A stretch of 64,000 nt of DNA from Ceratotherium simum simum (taxonomy: Eukaryota > Chordata > Mammalia > Perissodactyla > Rhinocerotidae). The DNA lies in assembly GCF_000283155.1 (NCBI RefSeq), contig NW_004454280.1, positions 1,520,635 through 1,584,634 of the forward strand. Direction: 5' to 3'. The stretch's first letter is position 1. Each line of letters opens with the position of its first letter. This document shows, piece by piece, positions 1-11,460 of the stretch. The position numbers were made by a program, and so were the translations under genes. Below the pieces are notes generated by a model that was given only the letters and a program-made list of their open reading frames with translations, was not told the origin of the DNA and made no database searches.

Positions 1-885
1 TTCTCCTGTTAACCGAAGGCATTCATGTTAATGTGGAATCCGCTATCATTAGCACAGACTTTCAGCAGCTTTCAACTACTCCAGCGTCCTCTTTCTCTAC
101 TCTATCATTTTCTCTTATGATTTAATTAGAGTGAGGCTGGAATCGTGGACTCTTAATTTATCCAGGAAGTTGAGGGAACTGCATTTTGACACCTGCTGAA
201 TTCTCCAACCCAGGCTGTCTGCTTCATTCTTCACCCACTAGACTCGATGGTGGGCAGTTGGCTTTGCAGCTCTCCCACACCCGACTTTGGGGAGACCAAC
301 TGACCGTGCCAGAACTCAGGTTTCAGCACAAAGGCTCCTACTGTAGGTGTGGTTTCCCCGCTCCACTTCAGGCTAGATTGAGCCAGAGGGCTCTTCTTCA
401 GGCATGGTGGCTTTTACCCCCTCGTGCTTCTTGCCTGTTGTCCACGTGATCTCCTGATGTCTGAGGAGGGCCAGGTGCCTTAGAGACCACCAAGGGCAAT
501 GGTTTTCAAGCTTTTTGTTTTCAGCAGTGTAACACTTTTCAAAGGAAATCTTGTGCAGGATGATAAATGTCCAAGAGAGAAGAACAAAGCTAGCCTGGAG
601 GGAACAGGTGGTGCCTCATGCTCTCTCTTCTCCCCAGACCCAGAAGCCCCTCTCTGGAACTTCAGGGCTCTGCAAATCCCAGCCTGAAGTCCGTGATCAA
701 TCAAAGCCTGACCAAGAGAGGCCATGACTTAACCAAGGTCAGATACCAGTCATTGGCAGAGATGGACTGAGATGTGATTGCTCTGAGGGCTCTTCTCAAT
801 ATTGTATTCACTCCGCCCCTTCTTCCAAGGCTCTTCCTCGATACCACCTTCTTCATTAAGGCTATCTCAACACTCACAGTATGTT
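1..885. other. Unassigned non-coding DNA, weak MIR-like tail
   Basis: I see no gene and no confidently recognisable repeat up to about 726. Open frames here are short, lack recognisable domains and overlap on both strands. Around 727-800 the order 'accaaggtcag...ggcagagatgg...' resembles the antisense core of a MIR SINE, but it is too diverged for a firm call. Confidence 0.5.
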
Positions 886-1860
886 TTGTTCATTTTTCAC
901 TCAACAAATATTTGCGGAGCTCTTCCTGCATGTGAGGCACTGCTTTATGTTCTGGGGAAGCAGCAGGAGACAAAAAGTGAAAATCTTTGCTCTCAGGCTA
1001 CTTATATTCTAGTGGAGAGAGAGAAACAATAAACAAATGAGTAATTAGATAAATGTTTGGAGAAAAATAAAGCAGGGAAAGGAATGCCAGGGATGGGATG
1101 AGGATGACGATAGGAAGAGGGTGTTCTCTCACTGGAAGATGACATTAAAGCACTGACTTGGAGGAGGTACAAGGAGAGAACATCTGAGTGTTTGGCTGAA
1201 GGACAGTCCAGGGAGAGGAAATAGTAAATGCGATGATGCAGGGGTAGGAATGTATCTAGAGAGTGGAAGGAAGAGTGAAGAGGCCAGTGTAGCTAGAATA
1301 AGGGATTCAGGGGGAGATGAGTAACATGAAGCCAAAGAGGTAATAGGGCCAAATCCTTTAGAACCTTACAGGTCATCATAAGCGTTTGTGCTTGCGCTTG
1401 GGCGAATGGGGGAGCCACTGTATGGGTTTGAGCCAAGGGGCTGCATGAACTGACTTGGGTTTTGAAGGGACTACACCTACTGCAGTGTGGAGGGAAGATA
1501 CAGGGGTGCAGAGGTGGAGGCAGGGAGACTATGCTACAGCGGTCATCTAGGTGAGAGGTGACGATGACTTAGACCAGTGTGGTAGTGAAGGTGGAGAGCA
1601 CTGCTTGCAGTCTGCATGTGTTTTGAGGGTAGAGCCAAAATTTGCTGAGGGATTAGTTGTGAGGTGTGACAGTAAAAGAATAATCAGGGATGATGACGCA
1701 GTTTTTAGCTTGAGCAAACAGAAAGATGTCATTAACCGAGATGGGGAAGCCTGTGAAAACACCAGGTTTGCAAGGGTGATATTGAGGCTCAGTTTTGGAA
1801 AAGTTAATTTTAGTTATCTATCAGATGTCCAAGTGATGAAATGAAGTGAAGATTCTGTGC
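886..1860 (-). mobile_element. L2 LINE fragment, antisense
   Basis: The left edge carries the reverse complement of the L2 3' end ('caacaaatatttgcggag', then a 'gaggcactgc' core). Read on the - strand, 1129-1335 gives a peptide with SPPESLILATLASS followed by SHLLFPLPG, which matches the C-terminal part of the L2 reverse-transcriptase ORF. Further - strand segments up to about 1760 look like more upstream L2 coding sequence. It is 5'-truncated and full of stops. L2 is a CR1-related LINE, long dead in placental mammals. The orientation and family call rest on the translated match; the right boundary is approximate. Confidence 0.75.
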
Positions 1861-1974
1861 AGTTGTGAAGTTTCCAAACTTTCAACCCCAAAAACACTGT
1901 CGTACTTTTCAAAGTCTCCGTGATCATATCCGGTGTGGGGTTGTGATTATTTGTGCCCACGTCTGAGTGTGGTC

Positions 1975-2110
1975 AGGACAGGGCAGGCATCTGGGTGCTG
2001 GGAACTTTGTTTATCCTGGTATCTGCCACTGCTTCGGCACAGTGCTGGGCAGATGGTCTCTGCTTAATAAATGCTTGCTTCATGAATTCAACAAACATTT
2101 TGTTGAGTTA
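1975..2110 (+). mobile_element. L2 3' end, sense
   Basis: The order 'cacagtgctgggcag', 'cttaataaatgcttg' and then 'gaattcaaca' is the typical 3' terminus of L2, here on the + strand. Only about the last 130 bases are present. A MIR 3' tail shares part of this motif and is the main alternative. Confidence 0.55.
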
Positions 2111-2429
2111 GAACATTAGAAGAGCAGTGTGAAGTAGCCTAGCATCTTCCAAACTGTTTTCTACTGAATATTAATCCCTTGAGATGTTCAATTAAAAAAA
2201 AAATTCCGTAGTCAATTAAGTTTGGGGACCTCTGTATTCCACACCCCTCTCTTGGAGCATCACAAAGCACAGTTGATATTAAAAGGTATAAAACAAATCC
2301 TCCCAAACATATCTAACTCTGTCCACCTCAGTGTCCCCCAGTCTTGTTTGGCTACTGACCTCTTTCTTCGTATAACCCTTACAAACATCTTCTAGTGTCA
2401 CATAGAACACACCATGGCATATATTGGGA

Positions 2430-2575
2430 GACAAAAATCATGCTGGAATTAGGAACCTGAAGACCTAGGTTGAACTTAGACAAATATTGCTACGTATCTG
2501 GGCTCTGTTTCTTTATCTGAGGGCATCAGACTAGTTGATTCTATGGCTCAAATGTGCAACATGCACATTTTATCT
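2430..2575 (+). mobile_element. MIR-type SINE fragment
   Basis: The sequence 'ggaacctgaagacctaggtt', then a degraded 'ctgtttctttatctgag' and 'actagttgattctatgg' follow the order of a MIR/MIR3 SINE on the + strand (B-box side, core, then 3' part). Divergence is high, as expected for this ancient tRNA-derived family. Confidence 0.5.
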
Positions 2576-3769
2576 CTTTCCCTCATTTATGTTTCTCCTT
2601 GGGGTAGGGCTGGGTTTTAGCTTTTGGGGCATGGTGTGAGTAAAGACGCCATGGTTTACATTTAGTATTCAATTTCTCTCTTCTTGCTGCTCACCCTAAT
2701 CCCTTCTCTGTTTCCCTGGGAAAATTCATGCTCTCCGCTAGCCATCTCGCCTCTCACCCCCAACACTAACGTGTGTCTCTGTCCTTAATCTCCACTCCCC
2801 ACTTGTCCCCTCTAGGAAATGCATTAGGCTCCAGAGCTGTCCTGCCTTCTCCTTGCCTCCCCCAACCTAAATATTCTGTGAGAGCTGGCTAATGTCTGCT
2901 GGGTGAGCAGGTGTCAATGGCTCATATATAGCTCCTCCCAGGAAACTCCAATTTTAGTAGGTCCTTCTGGAGATTAGTGCCTGGATCCAAAGAATTATGT
3001 CTCAGGTGGTAAGAACTTCAAGATCTTACACACATGGTCCAGCTATCCTCCTTAGAACACTGGAAAGAACATTACCTTCTTTGTTTATGTGTAGAGGGTC
3101 TTGTTGGTATGTTAGGAGACCTGGCAAATGAAGTCTTTGGAGGACAAGAACAGAGAAAAGATGTTTAGAAGAACTCTCCTCAGTGTAGCTTACCTAAACA
3201 TGCTGGATTTAAAACACAAGTCTTTCAGATGCATGACTGAGCTGGTGGGAAAGTAAGGGAATTCCTCAGAGACCTGAAAGTCTGAATTAATCTGAGTTAG
3301 TGAGCTCTGGAGCTGGCATGTGTCCTTTTGGGTTACACATATAGGAAACAAGAGAAAAAGGCTGGCATCTAAACAAAGTGGGAATACCCATGTGTAAAGC
3401 TGGGGTCCCTCAGTAGAGGACCTAAAAAATTTACCCACCTCACAGAGGGAGACCATGAAAAAACATGCCCTCTGGCTCTGGGTAGAACAGAATAAAAGAA
3501 CTTATCTCCCCTGAGAACTCATATCCACAGACTCTCCCTCATGCAGGTTTGGTGTCTGAGTTTATCTTATATATGACCTGAAGAACTGTATTCTGAAAAT
3601 TCAGTTTTAAGTAGTCCTAGGTTAGTAGTGCCCCTAGGCATTTGGAATAAACCAATACAAACACTCTCCGGAGAAAATCTCTAATTGCAGGCCTGGAGAA
3701 TTTCCTCTGATAAAGCTCCTAGGAACACGAGCTGACAATGAGAAATCAATAAACATACGAGTTCACAAA
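2576..3769. other. Unassigned non-coding DNA
   Basis: No gene and no clear repeat family is visible. Several pyrimidine-rich stretches occur (2660-2830). The segment from about 3640 may already belong to the 5' end of the following old L1, but I could not anchor it. Confidence 0.45.
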
Positions 3770-3995
3770 CCACCATTAGGGAGAGTCAGCAGAAACAACC
3801 AACTACACAATTAGAACTACAAAGACCACAGACATTGTAATCAGCAGATAGAGAATTTAAAGCAACGCTGTTTAGGACATCCTTGGAATTAAACAAAAGT
3901 ATGTTAAAAAAAACCAAGAGATTATAAAAATTGATCAGGGAGATTTAAAAAGGGGCCAAATAGATATTCCAGAAACAAAAAACTTTTACAAATGA

Positions 3996-4299
3996 GGGGC
4001 CGGCCTGGTGGCGGAAGCGGTTAAGAGCGCGCACTCTGCTGCGGCAGCCCGGGGTTCGCCGGTTCGGAACCCGGGCGTGCACCAATGCACTGCTTGTCAA
4101 GCCATGCTGTAGCGGCGTCCCATATAAAGTGGAGGAAGATGGGCACGGATGTTAGCCCAGGGCCAGTCTTCCTGAGCAAAAAAGAGGAGGATCCAGTCTT
4201 CCTCAGCAAAAAAGAGGAGGATTGGCATTGGACGTTAGCTCAGGGCTGGTCCTCCTCACAAAAAAAAACAAAAACAAAAAAAACAAAACAAAACAAAAA
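3996..4299 (+). mobile_element. ERE SINE, full length, copy 1
   Basis: Starts with 'ggggccggcctggtggcg', has a tRNA-like A box region 'agcggttaag' and B box 'ggttcggaacc', then the ERE body and a long A-rich tail. It is flanked by a 15-bp target duplication, 'aacttttacaaatga' at the left (3980-3994) and the same with one mismatch at 4300-4314, inside ORF1 of the old L1. Low divergence makes this one of the younger insertions in the window. The body contains a 30-bp duplication at 4163-4222. ERE is mobilised by L1 machinery and transcribed by RNA polymerase III. Confidence 0.92.
4163..4222 (+). repeat. 30-bp tandem duplication inside ERE copy 1
   Basis: Two adjacent 30-bp units (4163-4192 and 4193-4222) both read 'ccagtcttcct' plus 'agcaaaaaagaggaggat', differing by one base (g/c). 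The other ERE copies in this window have a single unit here, so the duplication belongs to this copy or a subfamily. Confidence 0.9.
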
Positions 4300-4316
4300 A
4301 ACTTTTACCAATGAAA

Positions 4317-4860
4317 TTAAAACTTAGTGGACAGTTGAAGAGAGGATCAGTGACCTGAAAGATAGATCTGAGAGAGCCTGAAGGAGCATGTGAGAGTCCT
4401 AGATGGTGTAGTGAGAAGACCCAGCATCTCTATTATTGGAATTTTAAAAGGAGACAAAAGAGAGAAGAGGGAGAGCCCATGCTGGGATATGGAAGGACTG
4501 AGAATTTTGCAAATTTGACAAAAGACACAAGAGCTTGAGTTCATTGAATTCACACCTAGGTACACATAGTGAAGCTGCAGAACACCCAAGAAAAAGAGAT
4601 GTTACAAGCAGCTGGGAACAAAAGATAAATTACTGCAAAGGAATGAAAATGAGGCTGACAGAGAACTTCTCAGTGGTAACAACCCAACTTGGAAACGAGG
4701 GGAATGGGATCTTCGAATTTTGGCGAGAACATTACTGTCAACATCAGATTTTGTAACTAATAAGACTTCTTTCAAGAATTAGTACAACAAAAAAATGTTC
4801 AGACAACCAAAACCTGGGAGTGTTTACTGGCAATGGGTTTCACCAAGGGAATTTCTGAAG
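4317..4860 (+). pseudogene. L1 ORF1 remnant (old + strand L1)
   Basis: Nucleotide order typical of L1 ORF1 is visible after the ERE: 'gaagagaggatcagtgacct', 'gatagatctgag', 'cacacctaggtacacatagt', 'agctgcagaacacc' and 'gcagctggga'. ORF1p is the trimeric RNA-binding chaperone of the L1 particle. No long frame survives and the N-terminal part lies before the SINE at 3770-3995. It is a decayed pseudogene. Confidence 0.65.
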
Positions 4861-5012
4861 ATTCTTAACTTAGGAAAAAGGGAGATGATTTCAAAAGGAG
4901 GGGCTAATATGCTAGAAGGATTGTGAGCAAATGCAATAATAGATGGATTAATCTAGATGAATGTGGACTGTATAAAACAATATTAACTATGCCTAATTTG
5001 TGGAGTTAAAAA

Positions 5013-5585
5013 AATCAGTGTAGGACCAGAATCCTGGACAATCCCATGTAAGTCAGGATGCGAGTGATTGGATTTAAAGCATTCTAAGGTCCTTGTTTTT
5101 TGAGAGAAGAGTAGAGATAATTTATGTAGTAGACACTGTAGCTGCCGTGCACAGTTATTGGTGACCGCAGACTCCTGCTGACAGCACCCCGCCGCTGATG
5201 CACCATGCTCCCTGCCTCTCTGTGCTGTGAGGCCTTCTCCAAAGCCATGGGGGGCCAACATGTGCAAGTGCAGTATGAGGTTTGGGTGAGTTACTGCCCT
5301 GGGGGCAACTCCCAACCAATGAGGATTGGGAGGTTATAATACCCATAATTCCCATCATTCAAAAGGATAATTCCAGAAGCTATTTCTCATGCTTCTCAGA
5401 AAACCTGGCAGAATCAGTCCCCCGTTGGTCATGGTAGTGACCTTCATAAAGATCTTTAGATGGGCTTTCTCTCTTCCCTCTCTTATTCCTGCTTCCTTGG
5501 GTTGTCTCCCAAATTTCCAACTGCCTCCAAACCCTTGTCTTAGATTCTGTTAATTGGGGAGCTCAAACGAGGACAGTTAACTTGT
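5013..5585 (+). mobile_element. LTR-like insertion in the old L1
   Basis: Sequence here does not fit L1, while L1 resumes near 5590. Its right part, with 'cctcttattcctgcttcc', 'tctcccaaatttcc' and 'cccttgtcttagattctg', resembles the 3' end of an ancient mammalian LTR. I cannot assign a family and no target duplication was established. Confidence 0.35.
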
Positions 5586-5965
5586 CACTTGAATTTAATA
5601 TCTGTTAAATTTAATTTAACAAATTTAACAAGTGTAAAAAGAATAAAAATAGAGTAACCTCTAAAACCAGTAAAGAAAAAATTTGGAATGGAGGGAAAAC
5701 TCAGTTAATCTAAATAAAAGGATGTAATAAGTTTTTAAAAAAAGTTTAAAATAAGATGGTAGAAATGAACTCAAATGTATGAGAAATCACAATCGATGTA
5801 AATGCGCTAAATGCTTCAGTTAAAAGGTAAAGACTGCCAAACTGAATTAAAAAGCATAGCATAACAAAGCAAAGTCCAGATAAATGCCAGTTGCTAGATA
5901 TGTATCAGAATCCAAGGATATAGAAAGACTGAAATTAACGGATGGAAAAAAAAAATCATACACCA

Positions 5966-6219
5966 GGGCCAGCCTGGTGGCATAGTGGTTAAGTTCACAC
6001 ACTCTGCTTTAGTGGCCTGGGGTTCGCGGGTTCAGATCCTGGGTGTGGACCTACGCACTGCTCATCAGGCCATGCTGTGGCAGTGTCCCATGTGCAAAAT
6101 AGAGGAGGGTGGGCATGGATGTCAGCTCAGGGGCAATCTTCCTCAGCAAAAAGAGGAAAGATTGGCAACAGACATTAGCTCAGGGACAACCTTCCTCACC
6201 AAAGGAAAAAAAAAAAAAA
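5966..6219 (+). mobile_element. ERE SINE, copy 2
   Basis: Head 'gggccagcctggtggcatag', then 'tggttaag', B-box region 'gggttcagatcc', ERE body and an A-rich tail. Flanked by 'aaaaatcatacacca' (5951-5965) and a one-to-two-mismatch copy at 6216-6230, a target duplication in L1 ORF2. More diverged than copy 1. Confidence 0.9.
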
Positions 6220-8129
6220 TTCATACACTAGGCGAATACTAAAGGAAAGCTGGTATAGTATATATATCTCAGCTATAATAGCCTTTAAGGCCAAAAACTT
6301 TTTTAGAGATTAAAAAAAAGCTCAGTACACGTTGATAAAAGGTTCAATTTACTATAAATATGTAACAATTCTAAATCTGAATGTATCTAATAGTGTAGCT
6401 TCAAAATATATAAAACAAAAATTGATCCAACTATAAGGACAAATTGACAAATTCACCATCTAAGTGGGGGATTTTAACACCCTGCTCTTGGAGACTGATA
6501 GGTCAAGCAGATCAAAATCAATAATGACAGAGAAGATCTGAACAACACATTTAACAAGCATGATTTAAGGGCTGTGTATAGAACACGGCACCAATAATTA
6601 GAAAATACACATTCTTTTAAAACACACATAGAACATTTATAAAAATTGATCAAGTATTAGGCTGTATGCTTTTCAAAGAATCTGTATCAGACCACATTCT
6701 TAGGCAACAATGAAATTACATTAGAAATGAATAAAAAAGAAGAAACCATAACAGAAATTAAAGAAACTCTGTAATGAATATATTGTGAGAAAACAACGGT
6801 GAAAATATTATAAATCAGACCTTGTGGGATGCAACTAAATTGGTGCCTACAGATAAAATTATGGCCCCAAATGCTTTTATTATAAAGGAAGAGAGGCTGA
6901 AAAGAAGTGAGCAGCTAAGCATTCAACTTTAAAAGTTAGAAAATAATAATAGAAAAAACCCAAAGGAAAAAGTAAGGACATAGTAAGGGAAAGGTCAGAA
7001 ATTAAGGAAATGGAAAACAAAGACTCAATAGAAAGGAGCAACAAGGGTGTACATTGCTTCTTTGAAAATCCTAATAAAAGTGACACACCTCTGCAAGACT
7101 GATCAAGTAGAAACAAGAAACAAGTAAACAACATTAGGAATGAAAAGGGGCATAACTATGCACTAAGGCAGCAGAGATTAAAAAGTAATAAGAGAATATC
7201 ATAAAAAAATTCATGCTAATAATTTCAAAACTCATACAAAATGCAGAAATTCCTAGGAAAATAAAAATCACTAAAGCTGACTCAAGAAGAAATGATTCTA
7301 TAGCCATGAAGGGCATTGACTCAATACTTAAAAATATCTCTTTAAAGAAGACACCTGTCACAGTTCTATAAATTAGAACAGTTCTACAAAGCTTTCAAGA
7401 AACAAGCAATTCTAAACTTACATAATATTTCAGAAAGTTAAAGAAAGGCCAGCATATCCTAAATAAACAAAGCCAGTAGAAGAAAGGAAAGTTACAGGTC
7501 AGTTTAATGAATGGCTATTGCTGTAAACATCCTAAACAACATGTAGAAAGTTGAATCTAAAAACCAAAGGTGACACATTATGACCAAGTTTATATTATTC
7601 CAGATAAGATTGGTTTAACATTAGAAAAGTATATAAATGTAATTTACCACATTAGCAAATTAAAACATTTGATAAAGTTATCAATTATTCATGATAAAAC
7701 TCTTAGGAGACTCAGAACAGAAGGAATGTTCCTTATCTGGGTAAACTATATCTACCCACCTGAAATCTATAGCCAACATTTTATTCAGTGGTGAAATATT
7801 AAAAGTATTCCCTTTCAAGTTAGGAACAAGAAAGGATTCTTGCCACTACTACTTCAGCAATATACTGGAAGTCCCGGACAATGCAGTAAGTCAAGGAAAA
7901 AAATGCCTAAGGACTAGAAAGGAGGAAGCAGTATTATTGGCAGATAATATGATAAAAAGCTCAAAATCTACAAAAAAAAAATGATTATAATTAGCAAGAG
8001 AAATTAGCAGGGTGTCAGGTCTTGATTAATACTAATGTAAATTGTATCTCTATACATTGAAAAGAATCAGAAAATGCAATTAAAAATGCTATTTATAGTA
8101 GGAAAACAAAATATGATGTACCTAGGGAT

Positions 8130-8395
8130 AAGAAAAGGGAAGACTTACATAGTGCTTATCGTGGGCCCTGCACTGTTCTAAGCACTCTTTTTATATTAAG
8201 CCACGTAACCCTTATAACAGCTCTGTGAGGGAGGTACTGCAAATTAGTCCCATTTTACAGCTGTGGAAACTGACAGCCAAACAGTTTACGTAAGTTGAAC
8301 TTATTGCATAGTTAGTAAATTACAGAATAGGAATTCAAATGCAACATCTGTTTCCAGAGTATGTGCTCTTAATTACTATTCTACAATTTGCTTTT
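8130..8395 (-). mobile_element. Nearly full-length MIR SINE inside old L1
   Basis: Antisense MIR order is complete: 'gcactgttctaagcactc', 'cccattttacagctgtgg', then 'aggaattcaaatgcaac' and 'tgtgctcttaattactattc'. L1 ORF2 sequence flanks both sides. MIR amplification ended early in placental history, so the host L1 must be at least comparably old. Confidence 0.8.
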
Positions 8396-10165
8396 TGGAG
8401 AAAATTGTAAAACTTTATTGAAAGACATCAAAATAGATCTAAATAAATAGAAAAGCATACCATGCTTATGGATAGGATGAGTGAATGTCATAAAGATACC
8501 AGTTGTTCCCAAATTGTTCTATATATTCAATGCAATTCCAATCAAAATCCCAATAGGACTTTCATGGAACTTGACCAGTTAATTATAAAATTTATATGGA
8601 TGAACAAAGGGTCAAGAAAAGTCAGTGCATTCCTGAAAAATAAGAACAAGGGAGGAGAGGAGTACTTGCCCTATCAGATAACACAAAAAGTTAATACTAT
8701 AAAAATAAAGAATGTGATTTTGGCACAGGCATAGACAAATAGACCAATGGAACATAATGAAGAGCCCATAAATTGATTCCTGCCTGTGTGGAAACTGATA
8801 GCTGACAGAGTTGGATCAGTGGGGAGAAGATGGGCTCTTCAATATGTGATGCTGTTTATCCAGATGGCAAACAATAAAAATGGATTCCTACTTCACACCA
8901 TACACAAAATTAATTCCCGATGGATTAAAGTCTTAAATGTGAAAGGCAAAAGTTTAAGACTTTTAGAAGGAAATGTGAAAGAATATTTTTATGACCTTAC
9001 AGTTTTCTTAAATATTTCTTAAACACAATGTGAAAAACCATGATGATAAATAAAAAGATTGCAAAAGCAGGGTACATTTAAATTAATAATTTCTAGTTAT
9101 TAGAAGAAAACAGAGACTATAAAGACAAGTCACAAACTAAGAGAAGAGATTTCAACCGACATAACTGACACTGGTTTAGTGTCCAGAATATAATAAAAAA
9201 CATCTGAATAAATAAGGAAAGACTAACAGCCCAAAAGAAAGTAGAACAAAAGATATGAGCAGAAATCTCACACAGATGCATTAACGGGCAATAAGCATCT
9301 AAGATGCTTAGCCTCTATCGGGATGGTGGAGTGCACACTCAAATCATATTGTGATATAATTCCTTACTGTCTAGATAAACAATAACCAGCAAGTCTGAAG
9401 ATACCATGTGAAGTCAGTAAAGACATGGAGCCAAGGAAACTTTCCTACACTGCTGGTGGGAGTGTAAACTGATACAGCCATGGTTGTTTGGGAAACAACC
9501 AGTCATTATGTAGTAAAGTTGAAAATGTGAATATCCTATGATCCAACAATTCCACTCGCACATATATATTCTAGAGAAATTCCTGCAAATGTACATCAGG
9601 ACAAAGGTACAAGAATGTTAACAACAGCAGTGTTCTTAATGTTAGAAACTTAGAAACAACCCAAATGTGCATCAACAGCAGGATGAATAAATAATTTTTT
9701 GATATATTCATACAAAGGAATACTACAGAGTGATGAGATTGAGTGAATTATGGCACAGTGCTCCCTATGCAGGAATCTCAAAACAATAATATTGAGCCTA
9801 AGAAGCATTTGCAGAAGAATAAAATAGGGTATAATTCTATTTATATAGAGTGAAATCAGGAAAAACTAAACATTATTTTGTTTAGAAATTACACATATAT
9901 CTAGTAAAACTATAAAGCAAAGCAAGGTAATGATAAACATAATTCCGAAATAGTAGTTTCCTTTGAGGAGGAGGTGGGAGAATGTGAACTGGGGAGGGGT
10001 GCACATGGGGGTTTCAATGATAGGGGTTATGTTTTGTTTCTTAATCTGGGTAATGGGTACAGATTGTATCTTGCTATTTTATAATTTTTATACTTTTAAA
10101 TTTCCATATGCCTTATATATAATGCTTTGTGTATATGATATATTTCCCAAGGAAAAAAACCGGAA

Positions 10166-11382
10166 AAAAAGTCTAGAGAGAGACTTTCTATTCCAGATTG
10201 GGGAGTGTTGTCATTCACCTTCCCCAAGCTCCTGAGAACATCACAAAAAGGAGAATAGAAAAAACCCCACCACATTTAATGAAGCAAGGAAACTCCCCAG
10301 CCCCTCACAACAAAGCATGAAGTGTCACTGTGAAAAACTGGACACTGGACCAGGCAGAAGATAGATGCTGAAAGCTGACATTTGCTACCTTGGGCTATGA
10401 GCCGGAAGCAGACTTCCTCAAAGTCAAGTGTCTCCATCCTGAAAGGCAATGATCCTTTGGTTAAAACAAGACCCATGGGTGTGACCTGGCCCCAGGAGAG
10501 GTGGAACTGTCCCTGTAGGGCAGACTTGTAACTCTGCAGAAAGGGAAGGCAAGGGGAGTAGAAGGAGAAGGCAATGGTAGGTCATTTCTATGACCAAATT
10601 ATTGATGACCTGGCCACCTACCCCAGGGTGATTGCTTGAGACACAGTGGGCTGGAAGAGGGGGAGGAGGCAGCGCAGAACGCCCGGGTGCCTATTACTAG
10701 GTGAGAACTTCCATTCTGCAGTTGCTGGGAGTGTTGGCTGCTGTGATCCGTAGCTGCCCTTCTCCAGAGGACGTCTCCCAGTGTAAGACCCAGCGATGCC
10801 TGGTAGGTTATAGCCTGTCCCTGGGGTGGGGTGAGGCTCCAGCTCCTGAGCACTGACAAGAGGGAGACCTCACTGTGGACCGTTCTGTGAGAGTGGCAGT
10901 CCTGCTCTGAGCCTGCACTCCAGCCGAAACGTCTTTGCTGAGCTGCTTCCTTTGCTCTGTCCAGCTGCCCTCACCCCCTGACAGGTCTCCGGCACAGGAA
11001 TTTCCTTCCCACGCTCTGCTGTCAGGGAACCTGGTGCGTGCGAGCTACACTGACCTAACAAGCACCTAAAAGGGAGAGTGAACTTTGAGGGGACAAGAGA
11101 TACAGATGTGTGAAAAAATAATTCACAATAGGCCTAAAGTCATATCGAGAGGGTCCCAAATCTTTTCCCCACCTCCTCTTACATTAATATTTAGCAGGAA
11201 ATTAACCTCATTCACATATACTTTATTATTTTATAAAGAACATAAATAGAAGATCTTTGCATAGGAATGGTAAGTAAAGAGGGAGTAAGGCAGGGAGGGA
11301 TAAAAAATCTAAAAGCTGAAAGTAGATGAAAAACATATGTCGAGAGGAATGAGGCAAAAACGACAGGAAAACCAGATAAATA
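10166..11382. other. Unassigned non-coding DNA
   Basis: After the L1 tail there is GC-balanced sequence (10,500-11,050) with no recognised repeat or gene, then AT-rich DNA. The longest frames are under 90 codons, without recognisable motifs. Confidence 0.5.
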
Positions 11383-11460
11383 TTAGGTTGAACCATATAA
11401 AATTGTTGGTGTTTGACCATTTTGACTCACAAAAATACAATTTCATATGGTTCAATCTGA
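11383..11460. mobile_element. Small palindromic MITE-like element
   Basis: Terminal arms 'aggttgaaccatat...' (11385-11405) and '...atatggttcaatct' (11438-11458) are inverted repeats with 2 mismatches in 21 positions and a 32-base spacer. The ends approach TTAGGTTG...CAAYCTRA flanked by TA-like bases, which suggests a mariner-type non-autonomous element. The fold is seen directly; the family is inferred. Confidence 0.75.

Larger units (their letters stand above)
5756..9760 (+). pseudogene. L1 ORF2 remnant (old + strand L1)
   Basis: ORF2 encodes the L1 endonuclease and reverse transcriptase. Endonuclease-like sequence is seen at 5760-6500 (for example 'gtgggggattttaacacc', the GDFN-motif region). 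RT-related sequence follows at 6900-7950. The C-terminal domain is clearest at 8462-8734, where the frame gives IQCNSNQNPNRTFMELDQ and KFIWMNKGSRK. Near the end, 'gaatactacagagtgatgag' corresponds to the conserved C-terminal tail. ERE and MIR insertions plus stops break it completely. Confidence 0.75.
3770..10165 (+). mobile_element. Old near full-length L1 LINE, interrupted
   Basis: This is a single + strand L1 that can be followed from ORF1-like sequence (about 4317-4860) through ORF2 endonuclease, reverse transcriptase and C-terminal regions to a 3' UTR and A-rich end near 10,150-10,165. The diversity from consensus-like order and the many stops suit an old mammalian L1M class. It is interrupted by two ERE SINEs (3996-4299, 5966-6219), an LTR-like piece (about 5013-5585) and a MIR (8130-8395); L1 sequence resumes correctly after each. 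Without insertions it is close to the usual L1 length. The 5' edge is uncertain by about 150 bases. Confidence 0.8.

Noticed and set aside
3996..4090. Possible tRNA gene because of A and B box-like motifs
   Set aside because: It is the tRNA-derived head of an ERE SINE; it lacks a full cloverleaf and has a target duplication and A-rich tail.
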